A program made the translations under genes and the position numbers. A stretch of DNA of 64,000 nt from Pseudomonas sp. HR96. GTDB taxonomy: Bacteria > Pseudomonadota > Gammaproteobacteria > Pseudomonadales > Pseudomonadaceae. Location of the stretch: assembly GCF_034059295.1 (NCBI RefSeq), contig NZ_CP139141.1, forward strand, positions 3,331,001 through 3,395,000. Direction: 5' to 3'. This document shows, in pieces, positions 33,194 to 41,557 of the stretch (its first letter is position 1; each line of letters begins with the position of its first letter). Below the pieces are notes generated by a model. The model saw nothing but the letters and a program-made list of their open reading frames with translations, made no database searches and was not told the origin of the DNA.

Positions 33194-34570
33194 TCAGCAC
33201 TCGACGAAGCTCACCGCCAACCCCCCACGCGAAGTTTCCTTGTACTTGTCGTGCATGTCCGCACCGGTGTCGCGCAGGGTGCGGATGGCGTGGTCCAGTG
33301 AGATGAAATGCTCGCCGTCGCCGCGCAGGGCCATCTGCGCGGCGTTGATGGCTTTCACCGCAGCGATGGCATTGCGTTCGATGCAGGGCACCTGGACCAG
33401 CCCGCCGACCGGGTCGCAGGTCAGGCCAAGATTGTGCTCCAGGCCGATCTCGGCAGCGTTCTCGACCTGCCGCGGGCTGGCGCCGAGAATCTCGGCCAGG
33501 CCGGCCGCCGCCATGGCGCAGGCCGAACCGACCTCGCCCTGACAACCAACCTCGGCCCCGGATATGGAAGCGTTCTTCTTGCACAGAATGCCCACCGCAG
33601 CAGCGGCCAGGAAGAAGCGCACGATGTCGTCGTCGCAGGCATCGGGATTGAACCGCACGTAATAGTGCAGCACTGCCGGGATGATGCCCGCCGCGCCGTT
33701 GGTGGGCGCCGTCACCATGCGTCCGCCGGCGGCGTTTTCCTCGTTGACCGCCAGCGCGAACAGATTGACCCACTCCATGGCGCTCAGGGTCGAACCGATG
33801 ACATTGGGTTTGCCCGCCGCCTGCAGGCTCTGATGCAGGCGATGGGCTCGGCGCCGCACATTCAGCCCGCCGGGCAGCACGCCCTGCTCTTCCAGGCCCT
33901 TGCTGACGCAGGCCTGCATGGTGCGCCAGAGCGCAAGGATAGCGCTGCGGATCTGCGCTTCGTCACGCCAGGCGCGCTCGTTGGCCAACATCAGCTGGGA
34001 AATGCTCAGACCGTGCTGCTGGCACAACGCGAGCAACTGCGCGGCGCTGGAGAAATCATAAGGCAGGACCGTGCGGTCCGCGTCGAGGACGCCGCTGGCG
34101 GCCTGTTCGGAGCCGACGATAAACCCACCCCCGACTGAATAGTAGGTTTCTTCGAACAACTCGCCAGTGGCACCGAATGCGCTGAACGACATGCCATTGG
34201 GGTGATACGGCAGACTCTCTTCCAGCAAAAGCAGGTCGCGCGTGCAGACGAACTGCACCTCGTGCACGCCTGCCAGCACCAGGCGCTGCTCGCCAGTGAC
34301 CCGCCCCAGGCGCGCGCCCATGGCTTGCAGGTCGACGCTGTCGGGCAACTCGCCCATCAGCCCCATCAGCACCGCGCGGTCACTGCCATGGCCGACCCCG
34401 GTCGCCGCCAGCGAGCCATACAGGCGCACCTCGACTCGGTGGACCTTGGCCAGAAGCTGGCTACGCTGCAGCTCGCCAACGAACGCCGCACCGGCGCGCA
34501 TCGGGCCAACCGTATGGGAACTGGAGGGACCGATACCGACCTTGAACATGTCGAACACACTGATAGCCAT
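33194..34570 (-). CDS. L-serine ammonia-lyase, single-chain iron-sulfur type
   Basis: A 458-residue L-serine dehydratase of the SdaA/SdaB/TdcG family, converting L-serine to pyruvate and ammonia. The N-terminal beta domain carries [12 protein letters not shown] (16-27); the C-terminal alpha domain carries the [4Fe-4S] cysteines in [17 protein letters not shown] and [14 protein letters not shown], and NGAAGIIPA. The length is normal for the fused form. ATG 34570 follows AAGG by seven bases. Pseudomonads often have two paralogues, sdaA and sdaB, and I cannot tell which this is. A REP-like hairpin follows the stop. Confidence 0.93.
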   Translation of the reverse strand: MAISVFDMFKVGIGPSSSHTVGPMRAGAAFVGELQRSQLLAKVHRVEVRLYGSLAATGVGHGSDRAVLMGLMGELPDSVDLQAMGARLGRVTGEQRLVLAGVHEVQFVCTRDLLLLEESLPYHPNGMSFSAFGATGELFEETYYSVGGGFIVGSEQAASGVLDADRTVLPYDFSSAAQLLALCQQHGLSISQLMLANERAWRDEAQIRSAILALWRTMQACVSKGLEEQGVLPGGLNVRRRAHRLHQSLQAAGKPNVIGSTLSAMEWVNLFALAVNEENAAGGRMVTAPTNGAAGIIPAVLHYYVRFNPDACDDDIVRFFLAAAAVGILCKKNASISGAEVGCQGEVGSACAMAAAGLAEILGASPRQVENAAEIGLEHNLGLTCDPVGGLVQVPCIERNAIAAVKAINAAQMALRGDGEHFISLDHAIRTLRDTGADMHDKYKETSRGGLAVSFVEC

Positions 34571-34673
34571 CGCACGCCTTCGCTGTCGCTGGGCGCTCGA
34601 ACAGGCGCCACACTGCGCACCATCTTTGGGCATCGGCCATTGCAAGGACAAACGAAAGTTGCTCAAGCGACGT

Positions 34674-35453
34674 TTAGCTTGGCTGATCGATCGCCTCGCT
34701 GCGCGGCGCCAATGCCGCCTGTACGGCATTACGGCCGGCTCGCTTGGCCTGGTACAGCGCGGCATCGGCCATGCCATAGGCGGTGTCGAAATGCGTGCCG
34801 GCCGCACAGGCGCTGATGCCGAAGCTGGCCGTCACCTGGCGCTCGACCGGGGCCGCGAAGCGGTGCTCGGCAATCGCCCGGCGCATCGCCTCGGCCAGCG
34901 TCAGCCCCTGCGCCAGGCTGCCACCGGGGACCAGTACGGTGAACTCCTCGCCGCCGACCCGGCCGACCAGGCCGGTATCGCCGACGATGCGTCGCAGGCA
35001 GTCGACGATGCCGCGGATGACCGCATCGCCCGCCGGGTGACCGAACTCGTCGTTGATCCGCTTGAAATGGTCGATGTCCAGGACGATCATCACCGCCCCA
35101 CACCGGGCCAGCGCCTGCACCGATTTTTCGATGATCGCGCCGCGGTTGAGAATGCCGGTCAGGGCATCATGGGTCGCACGGTATTCCAGCTGCTGGGCCA
35201 GGGTGTTGAGCTGCAGGTTGAGGCTGTTCATCTCGCGCTCGGCGCGGTCGCTGCGGCCGATCAGCCGCCGCGTTTCGCGCATCAGGCGCTCGAAGTGGCC
35301 GGTCAGTTCCAGCAACGATGCGCGGTACACCGAGGCCTCGGCATCCTCCAGACCGGCGATCGCGCGGGCGCGCTGCACCGCCTCGTTCTCGCTCTCGAAA
35401 AGGTCTGGCGCATCGTTCACGGCTACCTCCCGCGCAGCGGCTGAAGTCAACAT
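34674..35453 (-). CDS. siaD: Diguanylate cyclase, SiaD-like
   Basis: A 259-residue soluble protein: helical N-terminal part with a coiled coil (about 45-95) and a GGDEF domain with an intact GGEEF motif at 167-171. The inhibitory RxxD site is absent. Length, lack of membrane segments and position directly after a SiaC-like gene match SiaD, the cyclase that P. aeruginosa SiaC activates by binding its N-terminal coiled coil. Product: c-di-GMP, promoting aggregation and biofilm. ATG 35453 has AAGGA eight bases upstream and lies 26 bases after the siaC stop. Confidence 0.85.
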   Translation of the reverse strand: MLTSAAAREVAVNDAPDLFESENEAVQRARAIAGLEDAEASVYRASLLELTGHFERLMRETRRLIGRSDRAEREMNSLNLQLNTLAQQLEYRATHDALTGILNRGAIIEKSVQALARCGAVMIVLDIDHFKRINDEFGHPAGDAVIRGIVDCLRRIVGDTGLVGRVGGEEFTVLVPGGSLAQGLTLAEAMRRAIAEHRFAAPVERQVTASFGISACAAGTHFDTAYGMADAALYQAKRAGRNAVQAALAPRSEAIDQPS

Positions 35454-35479
35454 GGCGTGTGTCCTTGTCGGTTCGACGG

Positions 35480-35866
35480 TCAGGTGTTTACCGGATGATC
35501 GGTGAAGTGGATGGCCTGGAAATCCGCCTGCAGCTCTTCGCCGAACTCGAAAATGGTCTCGTCTTCGGCATCGTGATACCAGTTCATCAACACCTGGTTG
35601 CCCGCCTGGGCCGCTTCGTCCAGGGCATCGAACAGGCTGAAGAGCATCTTGGTGCTGGAGCTGTTGAAGTACGACAGGGCAATGTCGGTGGTGATGCGCT
35701 GGCTGCTGCAGGTGCCCAGGTAAGTGCGCAACTGCTGGATGATCGGCAGATAGAACGCCGCCGCGTTCTCCGGGTACGACTCGCCCTTGAGACTGAGCTG
35801 GTGCTCGTCGAAGCGAAAGTCGACTTGCGGGGAGGTGGCGGTGGCAGCGATGAACAGGTTATCCAT
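35480..35866 (-). CDS. siaC: SiaC-family regulatory phosphoprotein (DUF1987)
   Basis: A 128-residue protein of the SiaC/DUF1987 family: a small alpha/beta fold with conserved RITTDIALSYFNSSSTKML. The Ser/Thr cluster at 69-72 corresponds to the residue phosphorylated in P. aeruginosa SiaC (Thr68). Unphosphorylated SiaC binds and activates SiaD; the SiaB kinase and SiaA phosphatase set its state. The gene lies between the kinase-like and cyclase genes, 21 bases after the former, which fixes its identity more firmly than sequence alone. Confidence 0.88.
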   Translation of the reverse strand: MDNLFIAATATSPQVDFRFDEHQLSLKGESYPENAAAFYLPIIQQLRTYLGTCSSQRITTDIALSYFNSSSTKMLFSLFDALDEAAQAGNQVLMNWYHDAEDETIFEFGEELQADFQAIHFTDHPVNT

Positions 35867-35887
35867 GGTAAAGATCGTCCTTCAACT

Positions 35888-36454
35888 TCAGATAATTGCC
35901 TTGAGGCAGAACAGCGTGGTGCCTGGGTCGTCGGAGCGGGCCTGGAAGGCGAACTCCAAAGGCTCGCTGGCATCACGGGCCATGGTCAGGAAACCCAGGC
36001 CGGCCCCCTTGCTGTCGTCAGGGGTGTCGGCGCGCAAGGTGGTCTTGTAGGCCTGTTTGATCTGCTCCAGCGACATGTGGCACAGCGGCTCGAGCTTGTT
36101 GCGCAGGCGCTCGACCTCGAAGGTGGCGATCGGGTTGGCGCACAGCATGTAATGGCGGTCGCCTTTCACGCTGATGCACACCGCACCCTGGCGCAGGGAA
36201 GGCTGCTCGACGAAATCCTCGCTCAAGGCGTCCGAGGAGTAGTGAATGATGTTCTGCGACAGCTCGACGAACGAGGAAAACAGCTTGCGCCGGGTCGGCC
36301 CGCTGACACCGGATACCTCCAGCTGCAGCTTGACCACCTCGGACATGGCCGCAACGATGCTGTGGGAGAAATAGCCCTTGTGGTAGAAGATCACGTTGCG
36401 TTGCTGGGCAAGGTCCAGGAACGAGCAATCCTGATCGGCCAACGGTGAGTTCAT
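35888..36454 (-). CDS. siaB: SiaB-family protein kinase
   Basis: A 188-residue GHKL-like protein of the SiaB family (DUF6272). It has the conserved segments HKGYFSHSIV, FVELSQNIIHYS (with the N-box-like Glu/Asn) and GAGLGFLTMARD (a glycine-rich ATP lid). It should phosphorylate the SiaC-like protein encoded next. ATG 36454 overlaps the phosphatase stop by one base (TGATG). Absence of a membrane segment agrees with known SiaB. Confidence 0.85.
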   Translation of the reverse strand: MNSPLADQDCSFLDLAQQRNVIFYHKGYFSHSIVAAMSEVVKLQLEVSGVSGPTRRKLFSSFVELSQNIIHYSSDALSEDFVEQPSLRQGAVCISVKGDRHYMLCANPIATFEVERLRNKLEPLCHMSLEQIKQAYKTTLRADTPDDSKGAGLGFLTMARDASEPLEFAFQARSDDPGTTLFCLKAII

Positions 36455-37713
36455 CAATGGTCTTCCTGGGCGAAGGTCTGGGGAATTCGGGCGCAGAAAA
36501 AGGTCAGGTCGTCGCGACGGTTCTGCTCGCCCTGCCACTGGGCCAGCGCTCGCTGCAGAGCCAGACCGATCTGCGCGGTAGGTTGGTCGCGGTGCGCAAT
36601 GATCAGGTCACAAGCCCGGCGCTTGCCGAAGGCGATGTGCCGGGGGCCGCCGATCTGGTCGGTCATGCCGTCGGTGGTGATGAACAGCAGGGTGCCGGGG
36701 GTGATGGCGACTGTGCAGTGCTGCCATTGGTAGTCGGCGTCGCTGTCCACGTAGCCGACGCCCATGCGCTGGCCGGCCACGGTCTCGAACTGCTCGGCAC
36801 CTGGCGGCAACACGTGCAGGGAAACCCGGGCGCCAGCGAAGCTGAGCTCGCGGCGCGCGCTGTCGAACCAGAAAAAACCGGCATCGAGGCCGTCGTCCGA
36901 TTCCGGGCTGTCGTCTGCGCCCTGGGTCTGCCCGAGCAGGCCCTTGACGCTGCGATTGACCGCCGACAGCAAGGCGGCAGGATGGCGCGGGCCGTGCTGG
37001 TCCAGTGCCTGGGTCAACGACGAAGAGGCGATCATGGTCATGAAGGCTCCCGGTACGCCGTGGCCAGTGCAGTCGGCGACCGCGCCGAACCAGCCATCGG
37101 CATGGCGGGCGAAGTGATAGAAGTCGCCGCCCACCACATCGCGCGGCTCCCACACCAGCACGGCGTCGCGCAACGTGGCCGCCAGGGCCTCGCGCGAGGC
37201 GCGCAGCATGGCGCGCTGGATGACGCTGGCGTATTCGATGCTTTGCATGGTCTGGCGGTTCTTTTCGGCTTGCAGCTCGGCCACCACCGCCATCAGCTGC
37301 AGGCCGTTGCCCAGACCGGCGAACAGACCGTCACGGGTGACGATGAAGCCGTCGGCCAGGGCCTTCTCGCCGGACTCCACTGTCTTGAACGTCAGCGCCT
37401 CGATCGACATCGCGGCATCGACGATCAGCGGCTCCTTGTCCATGAAGGCAATGCAGCTCTTGCGATCGTAGAGTTCGCGGTGGAACGGCCGGCTCATCTG
37501 CGACATGAAGATATTGCGGTTGATCAGGCCGATTGGCCGGCCTTTCTCGACCACTGCCAAGCAGACCATATCCTTGTGCGCTGAGAAGATCTCCATCACC
37601 GTCGTGTTGGTTCCCGTCGACTCGAGGGTTGGTACCTCGACGCACAGATCACCCGCGCACCGCCGATGCCGAGGCACCTCGGGGCGGTTGAAGGCCGCTA
37701 GTGTGGAATGCAT
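36454..37713 (-). CDS. PP2C/SpoIIE-type phosphatase with N-terminal CBS-like sensor (SiaA analogue)
   Basis: A 419-residue soluble protein. Residues about 20-140 resemble a CBS-type ligand-binding region (MEIFSAHKDMVCLAVVEKGRPIGLINR style), followed by a coiled coil (140-185) and a SpoIIE/PP2C-type Ser/Thr phosphatase domain with metal-binding aspartates in RDVVGGDFYHF, DCTGHGVPGAFMTM and TDGMTDQ. It heads the operon siaA-B-C-D. P. aeruginosa SiaA is a 663-residue membrane protein with a periplasmic sensor and HAMP domain, so this version replaces extracellular sensing by a cytoplasmic one. It should dephosphorylate the SiaC-like protein and thereby switch on c-di-GMP synthesis. Confidence 0.85.
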   Translation of the reverse strand: MHSTLAAFNRPEVPRHRRCAGDLCVEVPTLESTGTNTTVMEIFSAHKDMVCLAVVEKGRPIGLINRNIFMSQMSRPFHRELYDRKSCIAFMDKEPLIVDAAMSIEALTFKTVESGEKALADGFIVTRDGLFAGLGNGLQLMAVVAELQAEKNRQTMQSIEYASVIQRAMLRASREALAATLRDAVLVWEPRDVVGGDFYHFARHADGWFGAVADCTGHGVPGAFMTMIASSSLTQALDQHGPRHPAALLSAVNRSVKGLLGQTQGADDSPESDDGLDAGFFWFDSARRELSFAGARVSLHVLPPGAEQFETVAGQRMGVGYVDSDADYQWQHCTVAITPGTLLFITTDGMTDQIGGPRHIAFGKRRACDLIIAHRDQPTAQIGLALQRALAQWQGEQNRRDDLTFFCARIPQTFAQEDH

Positions 37714-37805
37714 GACAACACCATCGCGCAGGCTTGGAAAAAGGCAGCCTAGCGCCGTGATGTTAAGCTGATATTACAATGACACCCCCCCTCAGCGAAA
37801 AAATC

Positions 37806-37832
37806 CGAAAAAAAGCCCCGACAGGCGGGGCT
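37806..37832 (-). terminator. Intrinsic terminator of the SAF-domain dehydrogenase gene
   Basis: On the minus strand AGCCCCGC-CTGT-CGGGGCT is followed by a run of seven T. It starts 21 bases beyond the stop at 37853, a classical Rho-independent terminator separating this gene from the sia operon downstream. Confidence 0.85.
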
Positions 37833-37852
37833 TCATTTCCAGGCAGCTGCAC

Positions 37853-39055
37853 TTACACGCGGATTTCTGCGGCCTGCGGCACGATGATGCTGGGGAACTC
37901 CCGCTGCGCCTGGCGCTGCGCCAGGACGATTTCCAAGGCGCGGCTGTGGGGGATCTCGACATCGTCGAAGGTCAGGATCTGACCGGGCTCGACGGCGCGG
38001 CGCAGTACTGCATTGTTGAGCATGCCGATCGGCACGTGGTCCGGGTTGCGCTCCAGCAGCACCGCTTCACCACGCAGCTGGTAGCCGCCGATGCCGCGCA
38101 CGATCTTGTCGCCCAGCTTGAGCGCATGCTTGGCGATGGCAGCCACGCCCAAGGTCGGCGTGGTGGAGTTGTTCAGCAGCACGCCACCGCCGTTGATGAC
38201 CCGGCGCAGGGTCTTGCCGACTTCCAGCGAACACAGGTGGAATGGACGCAGCAAGGTGTAGTAAGGGCCGCCACCGAGCTTGAAGTACTCGATGGCCTTG
38301 GTCTGTTCCTCGTCGTGACGACCCACCACGAACACGCCACCCGCCGAGTAGCCTTTTGGCATGATGTAGTCGACGATCGGGTGGCCGTGGTCATCGGCGA
38401 TCTTGCCCAGCACGTTGCCGGTGGCCATCAGCTCGGTGGAGTCGAGCCCTTGCAGGCCCTGCTGGGTAATGGTGGCGCCCAGCCCGTTGCCCACCAATAC
38501 CTGTTCGATCTGCACCTTGGTGCCATCGGTGAAGGAAATGGTCTGGTCGATGCTGGTGCCCTGGCGTTCTGCCCAGTAGGCCATATCGGCGGCGTTGGGG
38601 TTATGGTTCAGGTAGCCCTTCATGTTGCCATAGACCAGCGGGGTGAACCCCATGGCCAAGGCTTCTTCATGCAGAGCCGCCAGGGAACCTGGCTGATCGC
38701 CTTCGCCTTCGGTGAGAAACCCCTGGCCGGCCAGGTAGGAACCGGTGGTGACCTGCAATTCGGCGTTGATGGTAATGACCTTGAGGCCGGCGGCAAAGGC
38801 GCGCTCGATCACCTCGGTGCCATGGCAGACGTCGCCGCTGCATTCGATGATCAGGTCGGAGTTATCCACCAGATCATTCAATGAGTTGGTCAATACGGAA
38901 CTCAGGGGAAAATCCTGAAGCGTATCAAGTGGCCGACGAGTCAGAATTCTGGTGATCTGGATATCGTTATAGTGCTTGGCAACCATGCGCACCAAAGCCA
39001 ACGAAATCATGCCTGTACCACTAATACCAACGCGCGTAATCGATGATCTGTCCAT
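37853..39055 (-). CDS. NAD(P)-binding oxidoreductase with C-terminal SAF domain (COG4091 type)
   Basis: A 400-residue protein related to homoserine dehydrogenase in its N-terminal Rossmann fold (GISGTGMIS, 10-18; IECSGDVCHGTEVIERAF), followed by a middle catalytic-like domain and a C-terminal SAF domain (about 300-375: IVRGIGGYQLRGEAVLL, VEPGQILTFDDVEI). Proteins of this architecture occur in sugar-acid and cell-surface clusters, and one characterised group works in D-apiose breakdown. The function here is unknown. It is monocistronic, bounded by a strong terminator and a 290-base upstream region. Confidence 0.8.
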   Translation of the reverse strand: MDRSSITRVGISGTGMISLALVRMVAKHYNDIQITRILTRRPLDTLQDFPLSSVLTNSLNDLVDNSDLIIECSGDVCHGTEVIERAFAAGLKVITINAELQVTTGSYLAGQGFLTEGEGDQPGSLAALHEEALAMGFTPLVYGNMKGYLNHNPNAADMAYWAERQGTSIDQTISFTDGTKVQIEQVLVGNGLGATITQQGLQGLDSTELMATGNVLGKIADDHGHPIVDYIMPKGYSAGGVFVVGRHDEEQTKAIEYFKLGGGPYYTLLRPFHLCSLEVGKTLRRVINGGGVLLNNSTTPTLGVAAIAKHALKLGDKIVRGIGGYQLRGEAVLLERNPDHVPIGMLNNAVLRRAVEPGQILTFDDVEIPHSRALEIVLAQRQAQREFPSIIVPQAAEIRV

Positions 39056-39349
39056 GGGCCTTCAAAACCTTCAAAGTTTGGGAGTAACAGGCTCTTGCCC
39101 AACAAAGTTGGCGGCCCTTGATTTTCATGCTGAGCACTACGCAGTTACTCTCGCGTGGCGTACCCATCAATATTCAGTGCTTTATGGACCCTACTGCCGA
39201 ATCAGGAGTTGATGCCGGCCGATACATCGTCACGCGTCAGCGCCGCGCTCCAGAAATCCGAGAGCCGCCATAGTGGCTAAGTGCTCTGACGGACGACCTG
39301 CGCGCGAGTTCAAAATTTTTGATAAAAAAATTTCAAGGACTTACGAAGC
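39056..39349. other. Non-coding stretch, AT-richer
   Basis: About 290 bases between the SAF-domain gene start and the end of the 65-residue gene. No credible gene is seen. It contains an AT-rich block near 39309-39345 (runs of T then A) just beyond the small gene's stop, which could act as a weak terminator, and the upstream region of the SAF-domain gene. Confidence 0.5.
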
Positions 39350-39547
39350 CTAGCTGGCCGTCGCCGAAAAAGCCGTCAAATCATTGTCGCCAACTTTAAG
39401 CGCGGCGGCGGCCAGCAATTCCACTGGCACCTGGACGCTTTCGACGACGCTTGGGACAGCCAGCCCGTGCTCGTCGAGCAGGACTTCACGAGCTGAATAA
39501 CCATCGACGAAGACAACGGTACGGTTGAAGGGAGAGTTTTCGTTCAT
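39350..39547 (-). CDS. Hypothetical protein, 65 residues
   Basis: A small acidic protein from ATG 39547, with GAGG eight bases upstream, to the stop at 39350. It has a hydrophilic start (MNENSPFNR), a beta-like VVFVDGYSAREVLL segment, a Val-rich centre (VPSVVESVQVPVELL) and a small-residue tail (FSATAS). No cysteines, membrane helix or known motif is present. It lies in a lower-GC stretch between a SAF-domain gene and an acyltransferase, separated from both by non-coding DNA. Function unknown; a ribosomally made peptide precursor or a small regulator cannot be excluded. Confidence 0.55.
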   Translation of the reverse strand: MNENSPFNRTVVFVDGYSAREVLLDEHGLAVPSVVESVQVPVELLAAAALKVGDNDLTAFSATAS

Positions 39548-39977
39548 GACAATTGCCTCATGCAAAAAAGTAGAACAGTTGAGCGTCAATGCCTTGTCCG
39601 TATGAACCGCATACGGACGGCTGGTTGAGTGCCTGACTCAAGCAGACAACGCCTCATTGAAAAAACGCGATCACCTCGATCGTCAGACACGCGCACCCGC
39701 CTCCACAAAAACGAAAATCCGTTTGGAAAACGAGTCAGGAGGATGGTGGCTTCGGTAACTACTCGGGGACCGTACAAACCTGTGACGTCGCAAACTGCCG
39801 AACGTGCCAAGGGCCGGTAAATTATTTTCACGCTCCTGGCGGCGATTTAATGGCCGTCGCCGGGAGGAAGTCAACAGTTTGAGAGGGCCTCATGTCGGAT
39901 TTTTTGACGCAACCATGATGGCATTTTCAAATGTCGCACCTATCTCGTTGTTTTTCTTATAAATTCACTCAAAAACT

Positions 39978-40006
39978 CAGCATGACACGACTTAAATTTC
40001 ATGCTG
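39978..40006. repeat. Eight-base inverted repeat in acyltransferase upstream region
   Basis: CAGCATGA and TCATGCTG are perfectly complementary and enclose a 13-base AT-rich loop about 190 bases before the acyltransferase start. It may be an operator or the stem of an RNA hairpin. Confidence 0.35.
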
Positions 40007-40060
40007 ATAAGGGCGCACGTTCTGAAAAAGGGGCTGTCCGAGCCGTTTGTCGGGGGTTGT

Positions 40061-40078
40061 TTGCCAGTAATTTGGCAA
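40061..40078. promoter_or_regulatory. Palindrome TTGCCA-N6-TGGCAA
   Basis: A perfect six-base inverted repeat spaced six bases apart, 118 bases before the acyltransferase start. The arrangement is like sites for dimeric regulators. No regulator gene is adjacent. Confidence 0.35.
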
Positions 40079-40195
40079 GGGGCCACTATGCCGCCCAGAG
40101 TCACCGTGAATGGAATGACCGTCAGGCGCGCGGACAGGTAGGCCTCCTGTCTCGACATACGCGTGGGCCGTGACTATGAATGCCAGGATTGCCCT

Positions 40196-41353
40196 ATGAA
40201 AAGATTTGTCGTGCTCGATAGTTTCCGCGGCCTTTGCGCCCTGGCCGTTGTTCTGTTTCATACCTATGTTGTGCAAAGCATTGCCGAGCTGGAGTTTTTC
40301 AAGAACTCCTTTGTGCTCGTCGAGTTCTTTTTCATCCTCAGCGGTTTCGTCCTGTTCCATACCTATGGGCAACGACTGAACACCGGCAGCGACTTGAAGA
40401 ACTTCTTCATCAGCCGCACCGCGCGCATCTTCCCTCTGCACTTGACCATGCTCGCGGTCTATCTCGTGTTGGAATGTGGACGCAAACTCGCGGAAAACAA
40501 AGGCTTCAGCTTCAACGAACCGGCCTTCAGCGGCGCCACGGCACCTCATGAACTGCTGCCCAATGCGCTGCTGCTGCAGTCCTGGCTGAACAACACCATC
40601 ACCGGCTCATTCAACTACCCGTCGTGGAGCATCAGCATCGAGTACTACCTTTACTTGATCTTCGGCGCCCTTGCCCTGCTCGCCCGCAATAACAAGATCA
40701 AGATTTTCGCGGTGATTTCACTGGTTTCCTTCATCACTTTGTGGAACGGTGAAAGTTGGCTGAAACTGGAAATCTTCCGCGGCACTTCAAGCTTCTTCGC
40801 CGGTGCCTGCCTGTACCTGGTCTACAACCGGATCAAGGACCTTGACCTGCACGGCGTGGATTTCAACCTGCTGGAAATCGCCCTGGTGTTGGGCAGCTAC
40901 CGCTTGATCGTGTCTTCCATCGACCACAAAGGTGTCTACGCAACGCTGCTGTTCTGCGTATTGATCCTGGTGTTTTCCTTCGAGCGTGGGGTGATCTCGC
41001 GTCTGCTCAGCCATCGGGTATTTCTCTGGCTCGGCAGCCTGTCGTTCTCCATCTACCTTACCCATGCAGCCATTCTGTTCGTCTACAAGAGCGGCATCAT
41101 CGTGCTGGGCAAGCTGCTGCACACCGACTTCACCGAGACGCTGCAGGGCCATGACATGCCCGATATGATGAAGTACATCTCGACCCACAGCATGCTGCTG
41201 GATAACGGCATCGTGCTGCTGCAACTGGCAACGGTGCTCGCGGTGTCGGCCTTGACCTACAAGTACGTCGAACTCACCGGCATGCAACTGGGCAAGCGCC
41301 TGACTCGCAAGAAGAACATCACCCCGGACTCGATGCAGGGCGCGGCAAGCTGA
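40196..41353 (+). CDS. Acyltransferase 3 (OafA-like) membrane protein
   Basis: A 385-residue polytopic inner-membrane protein of the acyltransferase 3 family. The start KRFVVLDSFRGLCALAVVLFHTY contains the family R/K-x10-H motif, FFILSGFVLF follows, and about ten helices are predicted. Such enzymes O-acetylate or acylate LPS O-antigen, exopolysaccharides, peptidoglycan or secreted glycolipids. ATG 40196 is preceded by AGGA. Its codon use is noticeably less GC-rich than flanking genes, and no polysaccharide genes are nearby, so it may be an acquired stand-alone modification gene. A terminator follows. Confidence 0.88.
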   Translation: MKRFVVLDSFRGLCALAVVLFHTYVVQSIAELEFFKNSFVLVEFFFILSGFVLFHTYGQRLNTGSDLKNFFISRTARIFPLHLTMLAVYLVLECGRKLAENKGFSFNEPAFSGATAPHELLPNALLLQSWLNNTITGSFNYPSWSISIEYYLYLIFGALALLARNNKIKIFAVISLVSFITLWNGESWLKLEIFRGTSSFFAGACLYLVYNRIKDLDLHGVDFNLLEIALVLGSYRLIVSSIDHKGVYATLLFCVLILVFSFERGVISRLLSHRVFLWLGSLSFSIYLTHAAILFVYKSGIIVLGKLLHTDFTETLQGHDMPDMMKYISTHSMLLDNGIVLLQLATVLAVSALTYKYVELTGMQLGKRLTRKKNITPDSMQGAAS

Positions 41354-41363
41354 TCGCGCAGGA

Positions 41364-41389
41364 GGGGGCCAAGCGCCCCCTTCGTTCTT
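41364..41389 (+). terminator. Terminator of the acyltransferase gene
   Basis: GGGGGC and GCCCCC form a six-base stem with a five-base loop, followed by TTCGTTCTT. It lies ten bases beyond the stop codon. Confidence 0.65.
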
Positions 41390-41557
41390 CACCGCCACTA
41401 CCCTCCCCCGCTCAAGCCGCCGCACGATCCTCGGCCACTGCTCAGCCCTCGGCCACTGATTAGCCAAATTGTCATCGCTGCTTAGGCAAATCATGGTTTC
41501 GCCGCTCGCTCACCCCCCAGCACAATGGCGCTCACTCACAGCGCAAAGGACGCCCCC

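Larger units (their letters stand above)
39548..40195. other. 650-base non-coding region with inverted repeats
   Basis: A long gap of lower GC than the surroundings. No convincing gene is found; short open frames lack ribosome binding sites and normal codon use. It holds CAGCATGA/TCATGCTG (39978-39985 and 39999-40006), TTGCCA-GTAATT-TGGCAA (40061-40078), and an imperfect GC-rich hairpin around 39834-39868. These could be regulatory sites or the leader of the acyltransferase transcript, or remnants of inserted DNA. Confidence 0.5.

Noticed and set aside
40073..40092. TGGCA...TGC resembling a sigma54 promoter before the acyltransferase
   Set aside because: The GG-to-GC distance does not match the strict -24/-12 spacing, and no sigma54 activator gene is nearby.
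39586..40173. Several short open frames (60-81 codons) in the gap before the acyltransferase
   Set aside because: None has a ribosome binding site, normal codon use or recognisable motif; they overlap one another on both strands.
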